Positions 1 through 7,492 of a DNA stretch of 11,018 nt are shown here, piece after piece. This stretch comes from a bacterium (GTDB lineage Bacteria > Spirochaetota > JAHITG01), in assembly GCA_028711675.1 (NCBI GenBank), contig JAQTRT010000084.1:1-11018 (forward strand). The letters run 5' to 3'. A program made the position numbers and the translations under genes. The notes beneath the pieces were generated by a model. It worked only from the letters and a program-made list of their open reading frames with translations, was not told the origin of the DNA and did no database searches. Within the stretch, counting starts at the first letter, position 1; the number at the start of each line of letters is the position of its first letter.

Positions 1-1
1 T

Positions 2-1537
2 GTGTCCGGCCAGCTTGGGTATTCCTACTCCTATTCGGAATCCCAGAGCCTGGATTACCAGAAGAACGCTACGAACGAAACAGGATTCACCACCGCGACC
101 AACTTCAGTTATTCCCAGTCTATCAGCTGGAATTCCAGCGGTTCTTTTTCGACAGGCCCGTTCAGCCTTTCCCCCAGTTATTCCTATAACTATTCACTCT
201 CCCGTGCCCATAAGACGAATGCCTGGGACCTGAATTCACGGAACAGGAATATTTCACTCAGCATGAATCTTCCTAAAATTCTCATCCTGACGCCGTCCAT
301 GAACTATAATATTAACTACGCGGAATCCGGTTTCCATTACAAGGGCGAACGCAAGGAGAGGAAGTATGAGAACTATGACAAGGACCCCAATCTGTATAAG
401 AACGCCACGACCAGCCAGAGCTTTACCCCCAGTATCGGATCGTTCAATCTGGACTGGTTTATGTTTAAGAGCTTTACGCCTTCTTATTCCCAGAGCATGG
501 GTTTTTCCCAGTCCGACATTTCAGCGGTCTCTAACTCCATGCTCCAGACCTTCAATAAGTTCGCTGATCCCTTTCTGCTGAGGGTACCAGGGTATTATTT
601 TTACATCCCGTACGTCAATCCCCATTTCCGCGTTTTCGATTTTGTCCGGCAATTCAAGGACGCAAAGTATCAGAATTCACTCTCTTACGGGAACTCGTTC
701 TCGGCCTGGCTTGGCCTTTATTTCTTCGAGTGGTCGCAGTGGTCTCTCTCTTATTCCCTGAGCCAGAACGCTTCCCGTTCCTACAGTTCTTATTCCATCA
801 GCCATTCCTGGAGCTTCAGCGCTTCCAGTTCGCTCGACCTGATGAAGATCTTTAATTTCTGGATCTGGCGCCAGAACTCCGATTTTGTCAAATCGTCCGC
901 GATCTCTTACGGGCTATCCTACCGGAGAAACAATTCTTTCCAGCAGCTTGCCCGGGACGAGACCTATTCCCCCAGCCTTAGTTTCAGTTACCGGTGGAAA
1001 TCGGATAAATCCATCAGCTGGAGCCTATCTTATTCCTACAGCATCAACCAGTATGAGGAATTCAAATCGTTTTACGACCTTCTCGAAAAAGACTATTCCA
1101 AGCAGTTCCGGGATGAACTAAGACCGAACGTGCAGAAATTCCAGCCTAAGATAGGCCAGACCTGGTCTTTTTCCACCTCTTATTCCTATTCCACGGACCT
1201 GGCCGAATACTGGAAACCCCCTTTGTTCTTTAAAAAACCCATTCATCTGGGATTCAAGATCAGCCATTCCGATACTCTTTCGTTCGCCCGTACAACCTAT
1301 GATTACGGGAAAGATGAAGCCCAGAATGATATCATCCATCCCAAGGAAATGGTGCATCAGTTCAGCCTCAGCCATTCCATGTCCTTTACCATCAGCAAGA
1401 ACATCGATGGCGGCGGAAGCGCCAAGCTGGTCTATGAAAAAACAAGAGAGGAATTGGGAAAACCGGGTGATGACCAGGACGATAAGGAACAGGTCTTTTC
1501 CTGGGAGGTCGGGATTAATGCTACGATCCGGTTCTAA
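2..1537 (+). CDS. Outer-membrane beta-barrel protein, C-terminal part (5' truncated)
   Basis: The frame is open from the left edge to a TAA stop. It begins in the middle of a barrel, with no signal peptide, so the GTG at position 2 is not taken as the start and the gene continues upstream. The visible 511 residues are very rich in Ser, Tyr, Phe and Trp. They contain alternating polar/aromatic runs (several SYSYS or SYSY stretches), as in amphipathic transmembrane beta-strands, and end in NATIRF; a terminal Phe is the usual outer-membrane insertion signal for BAM. Longer charged segments, for example around residues 120-135 and 355-385, look like loops. The style resembles very large barrels such as LptD or SprA-type proteins, but I see no diagnostic motif and do not assign a family. 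Export and outer-membrane location are likely; function is unknown. Confidence 0.75.
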   Translation: MSGQLGYSYSYSESQSLDYQKNATNETGFTTATNFSYSQSISWNSSGSFSTGPFSLSPSYSYNYSLSRAHKTNAWDLNSRNRNISLSMNLPKILILTPSMNYNINYAESGFHYKGERKERKYENYDKDPNLYKNATTSQSFTPSIGSFNLDWFMFKSFTPSYSQSMGFSQSDISAVSNSMLQTFNKFADPFLLRVPGYYFYIPYVNPHFRVFDFVRQFKDAKYQNSLSYGNSFSAWLGLYFFEWSQWSLSYSLSQNASRSYSSYSISHSWSFSASSSLDLMKIFNFWIWRQNSDFVKSSAISYGLSYRRNNSFQQLARDETYSPSLSFSYRWKSDKSISWSLSYSYSINQYEEFKSFYDLLEKDYSKQFRDELRPNVQKFQPKIGQTWSFSTSYSYSTDLAEYWKPPLFFKKPIHLGFKISHSDTLSFARTTYDYGKDEAQNDIIHPKEMVHQFSLSHSMSFTISKNIDGGGSAKLVYEKTREELGKPGDDQDDKEQVFSWEVGINATIRF

Positions 1538-1590
1538 AATGATATGTCCGGGCTTTTACATCCCGGTCATCGGGGGAATTTATCATTTTA
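1535..1590 (+). terminator. Nested inverted repeat after the first barrel gene, possible terminator
   Basis: A perfect 10-base inverted repeat (TAAAATGATA at 1535-1544 and TATCATTTTA at 1581-1590) starts on the stop codon itself. Inside it lies a GC-rich stem, CCGGG at 1548-1552 with CCCGG at 1562-1566. The right arm ends in four T, but no long T-run follows, so this is not a classical rho-independent terminator. The A/T-rich outer arms could act as a tract in either direction. Confidence 0.35.
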
Positions 1591-1594
1591 ATAG

Positions 1595-1622
1595 TTGATT
1601 CCGGATTTAAAAAAATTAATTA
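1595..1622 (+). promoter_or_regulatory. Possible sigma70 promoter for the second barrel gene
   Basis: TTGATT at 1595-1600 and TAATTA at 1617-1622 are separated by 16 bases. A transcript from here would start about at the ATG at 1629, giving little or no leader. The region is A/T-rich, so chance matches are likely and the call is weak. Confidence 0.3.
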
Positions 1623-1628
1623 TTTCAT

Positions 1629-2759
1629 ATGAACCTGATGAAAAGAACAATCCTGATATTATTCCTCTTATTCCCTTTATCCCTTTTTTCTAAAAACCTG
1701 GTCTATAACTGGTTCTGGGGTATCGAAAGGATCGACCATAATGATTATTTTATCCTGGACCTTCGGCCCGAATTCCATTATTCCCTGTTCCACCTGAAAT
1801 TGGACATCCCTGTCGAAGTGAACAGCAACTGGACCCTGTACAGGGAACAGTGGAATGACAGCAAAGAGGATATTGTTTCCAAGATAGAATATTTCACCGT
1901 GACCAATAAAAACGGTTTTATCCGGCTGTCGGGCCTGAAGAACGTGAGTCTGGGGAACAAGGAGCTGGTCTGGGAATACCGAAACGATCTCTTTGAACCT
2001 TTTCAGAAAAAAAGGGGACTTTCCTCCCTTTTTTCTTTCAGGTCCTTTAACTTTCAATTTATCATGGATGACCTGGTCCGGTACGAACGTTTCTTTTTCC
2101 AGGCGGATTACCGGACGAAGAGGCTCGAAACAGGCATGGCATACGGCCTGGACAGGCCTGCTTCGGCAGATAAGATCGACCTTTTCCTGAATTATCATTT
2201 TTTCCAGAGAGGGGAGTGGGACTTTTTCTGGCCCGGTGATTACGTTCAGGACCTCAGGCAAAAGGCCTTTTTTTCGTCAGGTCTTGGCATGCAGTATGGC
2301 CCTCATATCCGTTTCATCAATAAGATAAAGTATTTCCGGGAACATAAGAGCGGAGCATATTATTTCGGCCCGTTCTATGTTCTATCGGAGCGAAGATCGA
2401 GCACGGACAAGCTGGGCTTTTCCTCAGAATTGAAATTTGATTTCTTCCGTTTTTTCAGCTTCGAGCTTCAGATCCAAAAATCCGGTTATCACGGCTGGGA
2501 GAGCCTGTTTCTTCTCCGGACAGGCCGAAGGTTCCCCTCCCGGATCCTGTGTGAACTGGAGATCGTCAACCGGGAGAATACGGACTGGTATGATGCGTTC
2601 CTGGAAACGGAACGGAATACAATCCTGAGCCTCCGGAGCGGTATCCCCTTATCCAGGAACCTGTGGCTGAAACTTGATTATTTAAAAAATTTTTCCGGTT
2701 CTGTCCGGTCTTTAAGAGGTGTTCATACGCTGCTTTTTTATTCCGAGTTTATTTTTTAG
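1629..2759 (+). CDS. Outer-membrane beta-barrel protein with signal peptide
   Basis: This 376-residue protein has an N-terminal hydrophobic signal peptide (about residues 5-21, ending SLFS before KNLVYN). The body is rich in aromatic residues with alternating strand-like segments, and it ends in EFIF with a terminal Phe, all typical of an outer-membrane barrel. Its N-terminal half resembles the barrel of the next gene: PEF.Y at residues 47-51 and GLKNVSLGN at 102-110, then Y117, N119, P124 and GL at 130-131, match the downstream protein at the same spacing from the GN motif onward. I know no function for it. No Shine-Dalgarno sequence precedes ATG 1629 or the alternative ATG 1638, which would give the more usual MKRT start of a signal peptide. 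Family assignment is open; a small substrate channel or surface protein are both possible. Confidence 0.8.
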   Translation: MNLMKRTILILFLLFPLSLFSKNLVYNWFWGIERIDHNDYFILDLRPEFHYSLFHLKLDIPVEVNSNWTLYREQWNDSKEDIVSKIEYFTVTNKNGFIRLSGLKNVSLGNKELVWEYRNDLFEPFQKKRGLSSLFSFRSFNFQFIMDDLVRYERFFFQADYRTKRLETGMAYGLDRPASADKIDLFLNYHFFQRGEWDFFWPGDYVQDLRQKAFFSSGLGMQYGPHIRFINKIKYFREHKSGAYYFGPFYVLSERRSSTDKLGFSSELKFDFFRFFSFELQIQKSGYHGWESLFLLRTGRRFPSRILCELEIVNRENTDWYDAFLETERNTILSLRSGIPLSRNLWLKLDYLKNFSGSVRSLRGVHTLLFYSEFIF

Positions 2760-2787
2760 TTGAATTATATTTTTTATTGTTTAAATT
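2760..2787 (+). promoter_or_regulatory. Possible sigma70 promoter for the FecR-barrel/mutL pair
   Basis: TTGAAT at 2760-2765 and TAAATT at 2782-2787 are 16 bases apart in an A/T-rich stretch right after the preceding stop codon. The leader to the start at 2875 would be about 80 bases. The match is moderate and rests on consensus similarity alone. Confidence 0.35.
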
Positions 2788-2861
2788 ATACACGGAATGA
2801 TCGCTGTCGGTGAACGGGAAATGAAGACCTGCCGCCATTTATGAGAAGTGTTTATCTGAAC

Positions 2862-2868
2862 AGAGGGG
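2862..2868 (+). promoter_or_regulatory. Ribosome binding site that decides the FecR-barrel start
   Basis: AGAGGGG lies directly against an ATG at 2869 but 6 bases before the ATG at 2875. Normal spacing therefore selects 2875, which also gives a standard MKKIS signal-peptide start. Confidence 0.7.
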
Positions 2869-2874
2869 ATGATT

Positions 2875-4944
2875 ATGAAAAAAATATCGGTTATCCTTTT
2901 CTTTCTTTTATTCAGCGCATGGGACGGTACAGCCCAGATCACGGTCACAAGGATGAATAACCGCGCTGAAGTTCTCATGGCCTCCCTGAATGAAAAGAGC
3001 TGGCGCACGGCTGAACTGAACATGATACTGAACAGCCAGGACCGCATCCGTACCGGAAAAAATTCGACTCTGACGCTGAAATCCCTTTCTTATGAGGTCA
3101 TTGTCTATGATAAAAGCACGGTCATCCTGGACGATATTCTGGAGAACCATATTACCGTCAAGGTCATGAACGGTAACCTGAGGGTTTCGAGCCATACCCT
3201 GGATAAAAAGGAAGAGCTTATCGTCAAGACCGGGAATTCGCAGGTCATACCCGCAGGATCGGATTTTGTCGTGAATTACACGACAAGGGATACGACCAGC
3301 CTTTATGTGTTTGACGGTAAAGTGAACATTGCCAATTTAGAGATGGCCCAGAACATGACGCAGGTGGATGCATATAAAATGACCAGTGTTGTGGCAGGTG
3401 ATCCGCCGCTGCCTGTATCCGATATTCCTGAAAATATCCTGCAGCAGTACAACGTGGCTGCCAAACCCCAGCTCATCCAGCCGAAGATCGAGGAACCGAA
3501 ACCCCGGGAACCTGTGATTACCCCTGTTCCCGAACCGGAAAAGAAGGCAGAGGAACCTAAAGAACCGGAAAAACCGAAAGAGGAGCTGAAAAAGGAAGAA
3601 CCGCCTAAAGAAGAACCAAAGAAGGAAGAGCCGAAGAAAGAAGAACCCAAACCTGAGGAAAAAAAAGAGCCCTGGTGCAAAGATCCCAGGCTGAAGTTCA
3701 GTTTTAATATGGACATGCAGTATATGGAGTTCAACAATATCGGCCATTTTTCCCTTGCTCTGATGCCGGAATTCTCCTATTGCCGCATCGGTGTGGGACT
3801 TTATCTGCCTGTTTATTATGATTACCGGTATAATTTCCTGAAGCCCCGTAAATCCTGGTATAATTACAATGAATGGGACTTTATGGGCTTTAACGATTCC
3901 ATTCATGACCTGTGGATTAAATTCCTGTATATCCGGTACGGCCAGAAGGGCGATCCACTCTATATCCGGATCGGCGGCCTGAACAGCGTTACGTTCGGTA
4001 ACGGTTTCATCATGTATGATTATTCCAATATGGTCTATTTCCCGAAAGTAAGGAAACTTGGTCTTCAGCTCGATTATACTTATGAAAAGATCATGGGCGT
4101 AGAGACCATGTTCAATGACCTGAACAGGCTGAACTTGTACGGCGGACGTTTTCTGATCTATCCGCTCTTCTTCCAGCCTGATCTTGCGCTCCTGAATAAA
4201 CTTCAGCTTGGCACAACCATGGTCTATGACCGTCTGGATAGTGAGAATAAGGTCATTAACTGGGGCCTGGACCTGGGGCTTCCTCTTGTGGAATCAGATC
4301 TGTTCAATTTACGGTACGGCATCGACTGGGCCACATTTTCGGTCTATTCGCCTTTAAGCCTGGAAACACAGAACTGGGAAGGCTCGGATAACTGGGGATT
4401 CGCCACGGGGTTCAGGGGCAACCTGTCGTTCCTGAAATACAGGGCTGAATACCGGTATCTACTGGACGGATACATTCCGGAATATTTTGATTCTTTTTAC
4501 GAAATTCAGCGGTCCCAGAAGTTCCTGGGCCTGCTGGCCATGTACCAGGACCCTTCGCCGGGATCCCTGAACGGTTATCTGGTCATGACCGGTGTCGGTA
4601 TCGGCGGCGCCGGCGAGATCGGCGCAGTCTTTCAGGAATATTATGATGAGCATAACAGGGCATCGAACAAGGCAAAAGTGTACCTCACCCTGAGCAAAGG
4701 GATCATCCCCATGTTCTACGGCACAGCTTCTTATAATAAGATCAATGTCGTGGGTATGACGGGACCAAGGAGCCTGTTCGGCAGGCTGTATGACCAGAAC
4801 ACTATGCTTGTCTTTGACGGCGCTATCCGTATCATGCCTTTCTTCTTTTTAAAGATCTATTATCAGCGGACTTTCCAGTATGATTCATCGGGGAAGCTCC
4901 AATCGTATGAAACATATTCCACGGGATTCAGCATAGGATTTTAA
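2875..4944 (+). CDS. FecR-domain protein fused to an outer-membrane beta-barrel
   Basis: The 689-residue product has a signal peptide (residues 1-20, cleavage likely after GTA). A FecR-type domain follows at about 22-170; its signatures include DRIRTG at 56-61, the NGNLRV segment, and a region of the form V.TG...IPAGSDFVVNY ending in YVFDGKVNI. A low-complexity Pro/Glu/Lys linker spans about 203-266. The remaining roughly 420 residues look like an aromatic-rich beta-barrel ending in SIGF. FecR domains are best known in anti-sigma regulators of iron uptake, but this one is secreted, has no cytoplasmic part, and would sit in the periplasm tethered to the outer membrane. The barrel shares PEF.Y (298-302) and GLNSVTFGN (368-376) with the preceding gene. 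mutL starts immediately after its stop. Substrate and role are unknown; the architecture is clear. Confidence 0.85.
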   Translation: MKKISVILFFLLFSAWDGTAQITVTRMNNRAEVLMASLNEKSWRTAELNMILNSQDRIRTGKNSTLTLKSLSYEVIVYDKSTVILDDILENHITVKVMNGNLRVSSHTLDKKEELIVKTGNSQVIPAGSDFVVNYTTRDTTSLYVFDGKVNIANLEMAQNMTQVDAYKMTSVVAGDPPLPVSDIPENILQQYNVAAKPQLIQPKIEEPKPREPVITPVPEPEKKAEEPKEPEKPKEELKKEEPPKEEPKKEEPKKEEPKPEEKKEPWCKDPRLKFSFNMDMQYMEFNNIGHFSLALMPEFSYCRIGVGLYLPVYYDYRYNFLKPRKSWYNYNEWDFMGFNDSIHDLWIKFLYIRYGQKGDPLYIRIGGLNSVTFGNGFIMYDYSNMVYFPKVRKLGLQLDYTYEKIMGVETMFNDLNRLNLYGGRFLIYPLFFQPDLALLNKLQLGTTMVYDRLDSENKVINWGLDLGLPLVESDLFNLRYGIDWATFSVYSPLSLETQNWEGSDNWGFATGFRGNLSFLKYRAEYRYLLDGYIPEYFDSFYEIQRSQKFLGLLAMYQDPSPGSLNGYLVMTGVGIGGAGEIGAVFQEYYDEHNRASNKAKVYLTLSKGIIPMFYGTASYNKINVVGMTGPRSLFGRLYDQNTMLVFDGAIRIMPFFFLKIYYQRTFQYDSSGKLQSYETYSTGFSIGF
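3481..3672 (+). repeat. Pro/Glu/Lys-rich low-complexity linker (coding)
   Basis: This in-frame stretch of about 64 codons inside the FecR-barrel gene is built almost wholly from Pro, Glu and Lys. Its core consists of imperfect KEEP/KKEEP units. It separates the FecR domain from the barrel and probably forms an extended, charged periplasmic spacer. Repeats of this type can vary in copy number between strains. Confidence 0.85.
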
Positions 4945-6696
4945 ATGGCCAGGATCATAGAATTAAGTCCGGAAATATACAACCGTATCGCGGCCGGCGA
5001 GGTCATCGAGAATCCCGCTTCCGCGGTAAAGGAGCTTGTGGAGAATTCCATCGATGCCCACAGTTCCGGGATCTCGATATCCATCAGACAAGCAGGAAAA
5101 AAAGAGATCATCGTAACGGATGACGGGGAAGGTATGTCACAGGATGATCTCCGCCTTTCTATAAAAAAACACACTACTAGCAAGATCAAGGGCCTGGATG
5201 ATCTGGACCGGATCCGGACCCTTGGTTTCAGGGGCGAGGCGCTCTCCTCTCTGGTCTCTGTCAGCCTGATGGAGATCAGTTCACGGCCTGAGAGATCGGA
5301 CACAGGCTTGAAATTATCCGTTAAAAGCGGCGGTAAAGAGGTTAAAGAGGCGGAAACAGCCATGCCGCGCGGCACCAGTATCCGGGTCAGTAACCTGTTC
5401 TATAATACGCCGGCGCGCCTGAAATTCCTTAAATCGGAGAGCCGTGAACTGGTTCATATCAGGGAGATGCTGAATAAAATGATCATCCCCCATTACAATA
5501 TCCGTTTTGAGATAAGGGTGGATGACGAAAATCCTGTTATTTATAAAAAAACAGAAAACCTGTTGGCGCGGCTCAGAGACCTGTACGGCCCGGAATTCGT
5601 GAAAGAACTGCTTCCTGTGGGATATACGGATAAGCGGGTCAAGTTGTCCGGATTCATCAGCAAGCCTTCTTACAGCCGTTCCAACAGGAATTTACAGCTC
5701 CTGTTCCTGAACAACAGGCCTATCCTGGCAAAATTCTATCCTTATTGGCTAACCCTTGCATACGAAAATCTTATAATGAGGAACCGGTTCCCCGCTGCCT
5801 TTATTTTCCTGGAAATGGACCCGCTTGATTTTGATGTGAACGTCCATCCGGCCAAGAAAGAGGTGCGTTTTTCAGACGAATACAATCTGGGGAATCTTCT
5901 CATCAGTACCATCAAGAGCTGTCTGAATGAAAAAGTGATCATCCCGGAGGTCGGCCGGGAACAAATATCCGGGAACGGAACGGATCCGGGAGCTCTGAAG
6001 AATAAGATGGGAGAGGGGATCAGCAGAGCCATCGATACTTTCCTGTATAAACAAGCGGACAGACCGTCCTATTCCTCTGTTATGACAGCCCGGGAGAGCG
6101 TTCCCGATGGGAGCGGAGCGGAGAACCGTCCCTGCTTTTCCATTTTTAACACATATCTGTTTTATGAGGACCGTGAAAAGAAAGAGGTCCTGATCATCGA
6201 CCAGCACGCGGCTCATGAGAGGATCATTTATGAAAGATTAAAGCGGGGTCTCCGGGAGAAGGAGGAGATCTCCCAGAACCTTCTGATCCCCATCAACCTG
6301 CACCTGTCCGATGCCGAGTACCAGATCGTTATGGAACATAAGGGGGTCTTTGAGGAGGTGGGATACCGCATCGAACCCTTCGGGGGAAAGACGGTTGTGC
6401 TGAACGCCATACCGGCTTTTTTGAAACCTTCGGATGACCGGAGGCTTTTTCTCGATATCCTTTCAGACCTGCTTGAGAACAAGGAAACCGATCCTGTCCG
6501 CATGAAAGAGGAGCTTATTAAGAGCATGGCCTGCAAGGCAGCTGTGAAGGCCGGGGATACACTGGCCGGGGAACAGAAAGAATCACTGATCAATGAATTA
6601 CTGAAGACAGAAGGCCGGTATACCTGCCCGCACGGCCGTCCGGCCGTGATCAGGCTGAGCATGAACGAGATCGGGAAATGGTTCCACAGGAAATGA
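4945..6696 (+). CDS. mutL: DNA mismatch repair protein MutL, endonuclease type
   Basis: MutL is the ATP-dependent coordinator of mismatch repair downstream of MutS. The 583-residue protein carries the GHKL ATPase motifs: KELVEN with catalytic E30 and Mg-binding N34, DDGEGM at 59-64, GFRGEA at 94-99, and NVHPAK with K304. A variable linker covers about 335-395. The C-terminal dimerisation domain has the full nuclease set: DQHAAHE...E at 419-430 (the DQHA(X)2E(X)4E motif), ACK at 529-531, CPHGRP at 561-566 and a terminal FHR at 580-582. QNLLIP at 444-449 fits a sliding-clamp binding motif. It should therefore nick DNA itself, as in MutH-lacking bacteria. The ATG abuts the preceding TAA with a TAGGA sequence 6 bases upstream, so it is probably co-transcribed and translationally coupled with the FecR-barrel gene. 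Confidence 0.97.
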   Translation: MARIIELSPEIYNRIAAGEVIENPASAVKELVENSIDAHSSGISISIRQAGKKEIIVTDDGEGMSQDDLRLSIKKHTTSKIKGLDDLDRIRTLGFRGEALSSLVSVSLMEISSRPERSDTGLKLSVKSGGKEVKEAETAMPRGTSIRVSNLFYNTPARLKFLKSESRELVHIREMLNKMIIPHYNIRFEIRVDDENPVIYKKTENLLARLRDLYGPEFVKELLPVGYTDKRVKLSGFISKPSYSRSNRNLQLLFLNNRPILAKFYPYWLTLAYENLIMRNRFPAAFIFLEMDPLDFDVNVHPAKKEVRFSDEYNLGNLLISTIKSCLNEKVIIPEVGREQISGNGTDPGALKNKMGEGISRAIDTFLYKQADRPSYSSVMTARESVPDGSGAENRPCFSIFNTYLFYEDREKKEVLIIDQHAAHERIIYERLKRGLREKEEISQNLLIPINLHLSDAEYQIVMEHKGVFEEVGYRIEPFGGKTVVLNAIPAFLKPSDDRRLFLDILSDLLENKETDPVRMKEELIKSMACKAAVKAGDTLAGEQKESLINELLKTEGRYTCPHGRPAVIRLSMNEIGKWFHRK

Positions 6697-6706
6697 CTTC
6701 ATTTCC
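6689..6706. terminator. Perfect inverted repeat over both stop codons, possible bidirectional terminator
   Basis: GGAAATGACTTCATTTCC is a perfect 8-base inverted repeat around a 2-base centre (realistically a 7-bp stem with a 4-base loop). It contains the mutL TGA on the plus strand and the TGA of the convergent DUF3108 gene on the minus strand. T-rich sequence (CCTTT) follows only weakly on the plus side. Its position between convergent genes that are 2 bases apart suggests it acts as a shared transcription end. Confidence 0.45.
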
Positions 6707-7448
6707 CTTTCCTGTAATACTTCAGGTTATTGATAATTGAGATAGAACCGTAATGAAAGACCGGTATCTTGATCGAGATGAATTGATAGGGTATACGGTA
6801 TTCATCATGCGTGAGCCATAATTCCGCTCCTTTTTCATTAAGACTCCTGTAATGGATGGACCTTACTTTTTTTTTCAGGCCGGGGATGTAGCTTTTCAAC
6901 GGGATATATTTCACATAACAGGTTACTTTCTGGATCTTGTTGCGGTTGTGGAGGAAGAAGGTGACCTTGCCGTTGGGAAGAGGGCTCAGGTCCCGTATAT
7001 AAAAAAGCAGCGTGTCCAGGCTCAAGGGCTCGTTTTCGTAGGAAAAGGTCTTTTCCCCCCTCTTGTCCTTGAAATAAATCGTTTTATCCTGCCTGTTAAA
7101 ATAAAGCAGTGTCTCGTTTTTCCACTTTTTTTCCGAGATTCTTGTTTTAATGAGCACGGGCAGCAGCGTTCCTGTGTCGACATAGGAATCGATGATGTTA
7201 TGGAGATGATATATTTTGTCCACACTGGGGATAGTCTTGATCTCGGTATGGATGTGATAGACCTCACGGTTGCTGAGGGTCACGATATCGCGTATAACGG
7301 TCCGCTGTTCGGCTACCTTGACGTTAAAGGCCGTGATGTCGTAAATGAGCGTCTCGCCCTTACGGAAACGGGTATTAAAATTGGTAGCGGAATAGGAAAG
7401 TGTATTCAGGAACAGAAAAATAATAAATGTCCCGACGGTCTTTTTCAT
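6699..7448 (-). CDS. DUF3108 domain secreted protein
   Basis: The 249-residue product begins with a signal peptide (MKKTVGTFII..., cleavage probably near SYSA, residues 18-21). The mature part opens with FRKGETLIYDI (28-38), the typical start of the DUF3108 fold. A segment with a histidine-containing strand, D.I..Y.DT..L.PV, and regularly spaced beta-strands follow, in line with that family of envelope proteins of unknown function. The length of about 250 residues is normal for the family. It is transcribed toward mutL and ends 2 bases from it, so it is a separate unit. No Shine-Dalgarno sequence is visible before the ATG, and a promoter sits only a few bases upstream (7458-7485), so the mRNA may be nearly leaderless. 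A periplasmic location is likely; a biochemical role cannot be given. Confidence 0.8.
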   Translation of the reverse strand: MKKTVGTFIIFLFLNTLSYSATNFNTRFRKGETLIYDITAFNVKVAEQRTVIRDIVTLSNREVYHIHTEIKTIPSVDKIYHLHNIIDSYVDTGTLLPVLIKTRISEKKWKNETLLYFNRQDKTIYFKDKRGEKTFSYENEPLSLDTLLFYIRDLSPLPNGKVTFFLHNRNKIQKVTCYVKYIPLKSYIPGLKKKVRSIHYRSLNEKGAELWLTHDEYRIPYQFISIKIPVFHYGSISIINNLKYYRKGK

Positions 7449-7457
7449 CTTATGATC

Positions 7458-7485
7458 AATGTAATGAAAACAGAACTATTGTCAA
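7458..7485 (-). promoter_or_regulatory. Sigma70-type promoter of the DUF3108 gene
   Basis: On the minus strand, a perfect TTGACA (-35, 7480-7485) is followed after 16 bases by TACATT (-10, 7458-7463). Only 9 bases separate the -10 element from the ATG, so transcription would begin about 2-3 bases before the start codon. Confidence 0.55.
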
Positions 7486-7492
7486 TCTTTTT

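Noticed and set aside
2..4. GTG at the left edge as a true start codon
   Set aside because: It is followed at once by barrel strands with no signal peptide, so the gene runs in from outside the window.
1677..2261. 194-codon minus-strand frame inside the second barrel gene
   Set aside because: It is the antisense shadow of a gene with signal peptide and paralogue support, with no ribosome binding site or motif of its own.
2869..2871. ATG at 2869 as start of the FecR-barrel gene
   Set aside because: The AGAGGGG ribosome binding site touches it directly; the ATG at 2875 has normal 6-base spacing.
3337..3906. 189-codon minus-strand frame, rich in Phe and Leu
   Set aside because: Its hydrophobic character comes from reading the Pro/Glu/Lys linker codons backwards; it is not an independent membrane protein.
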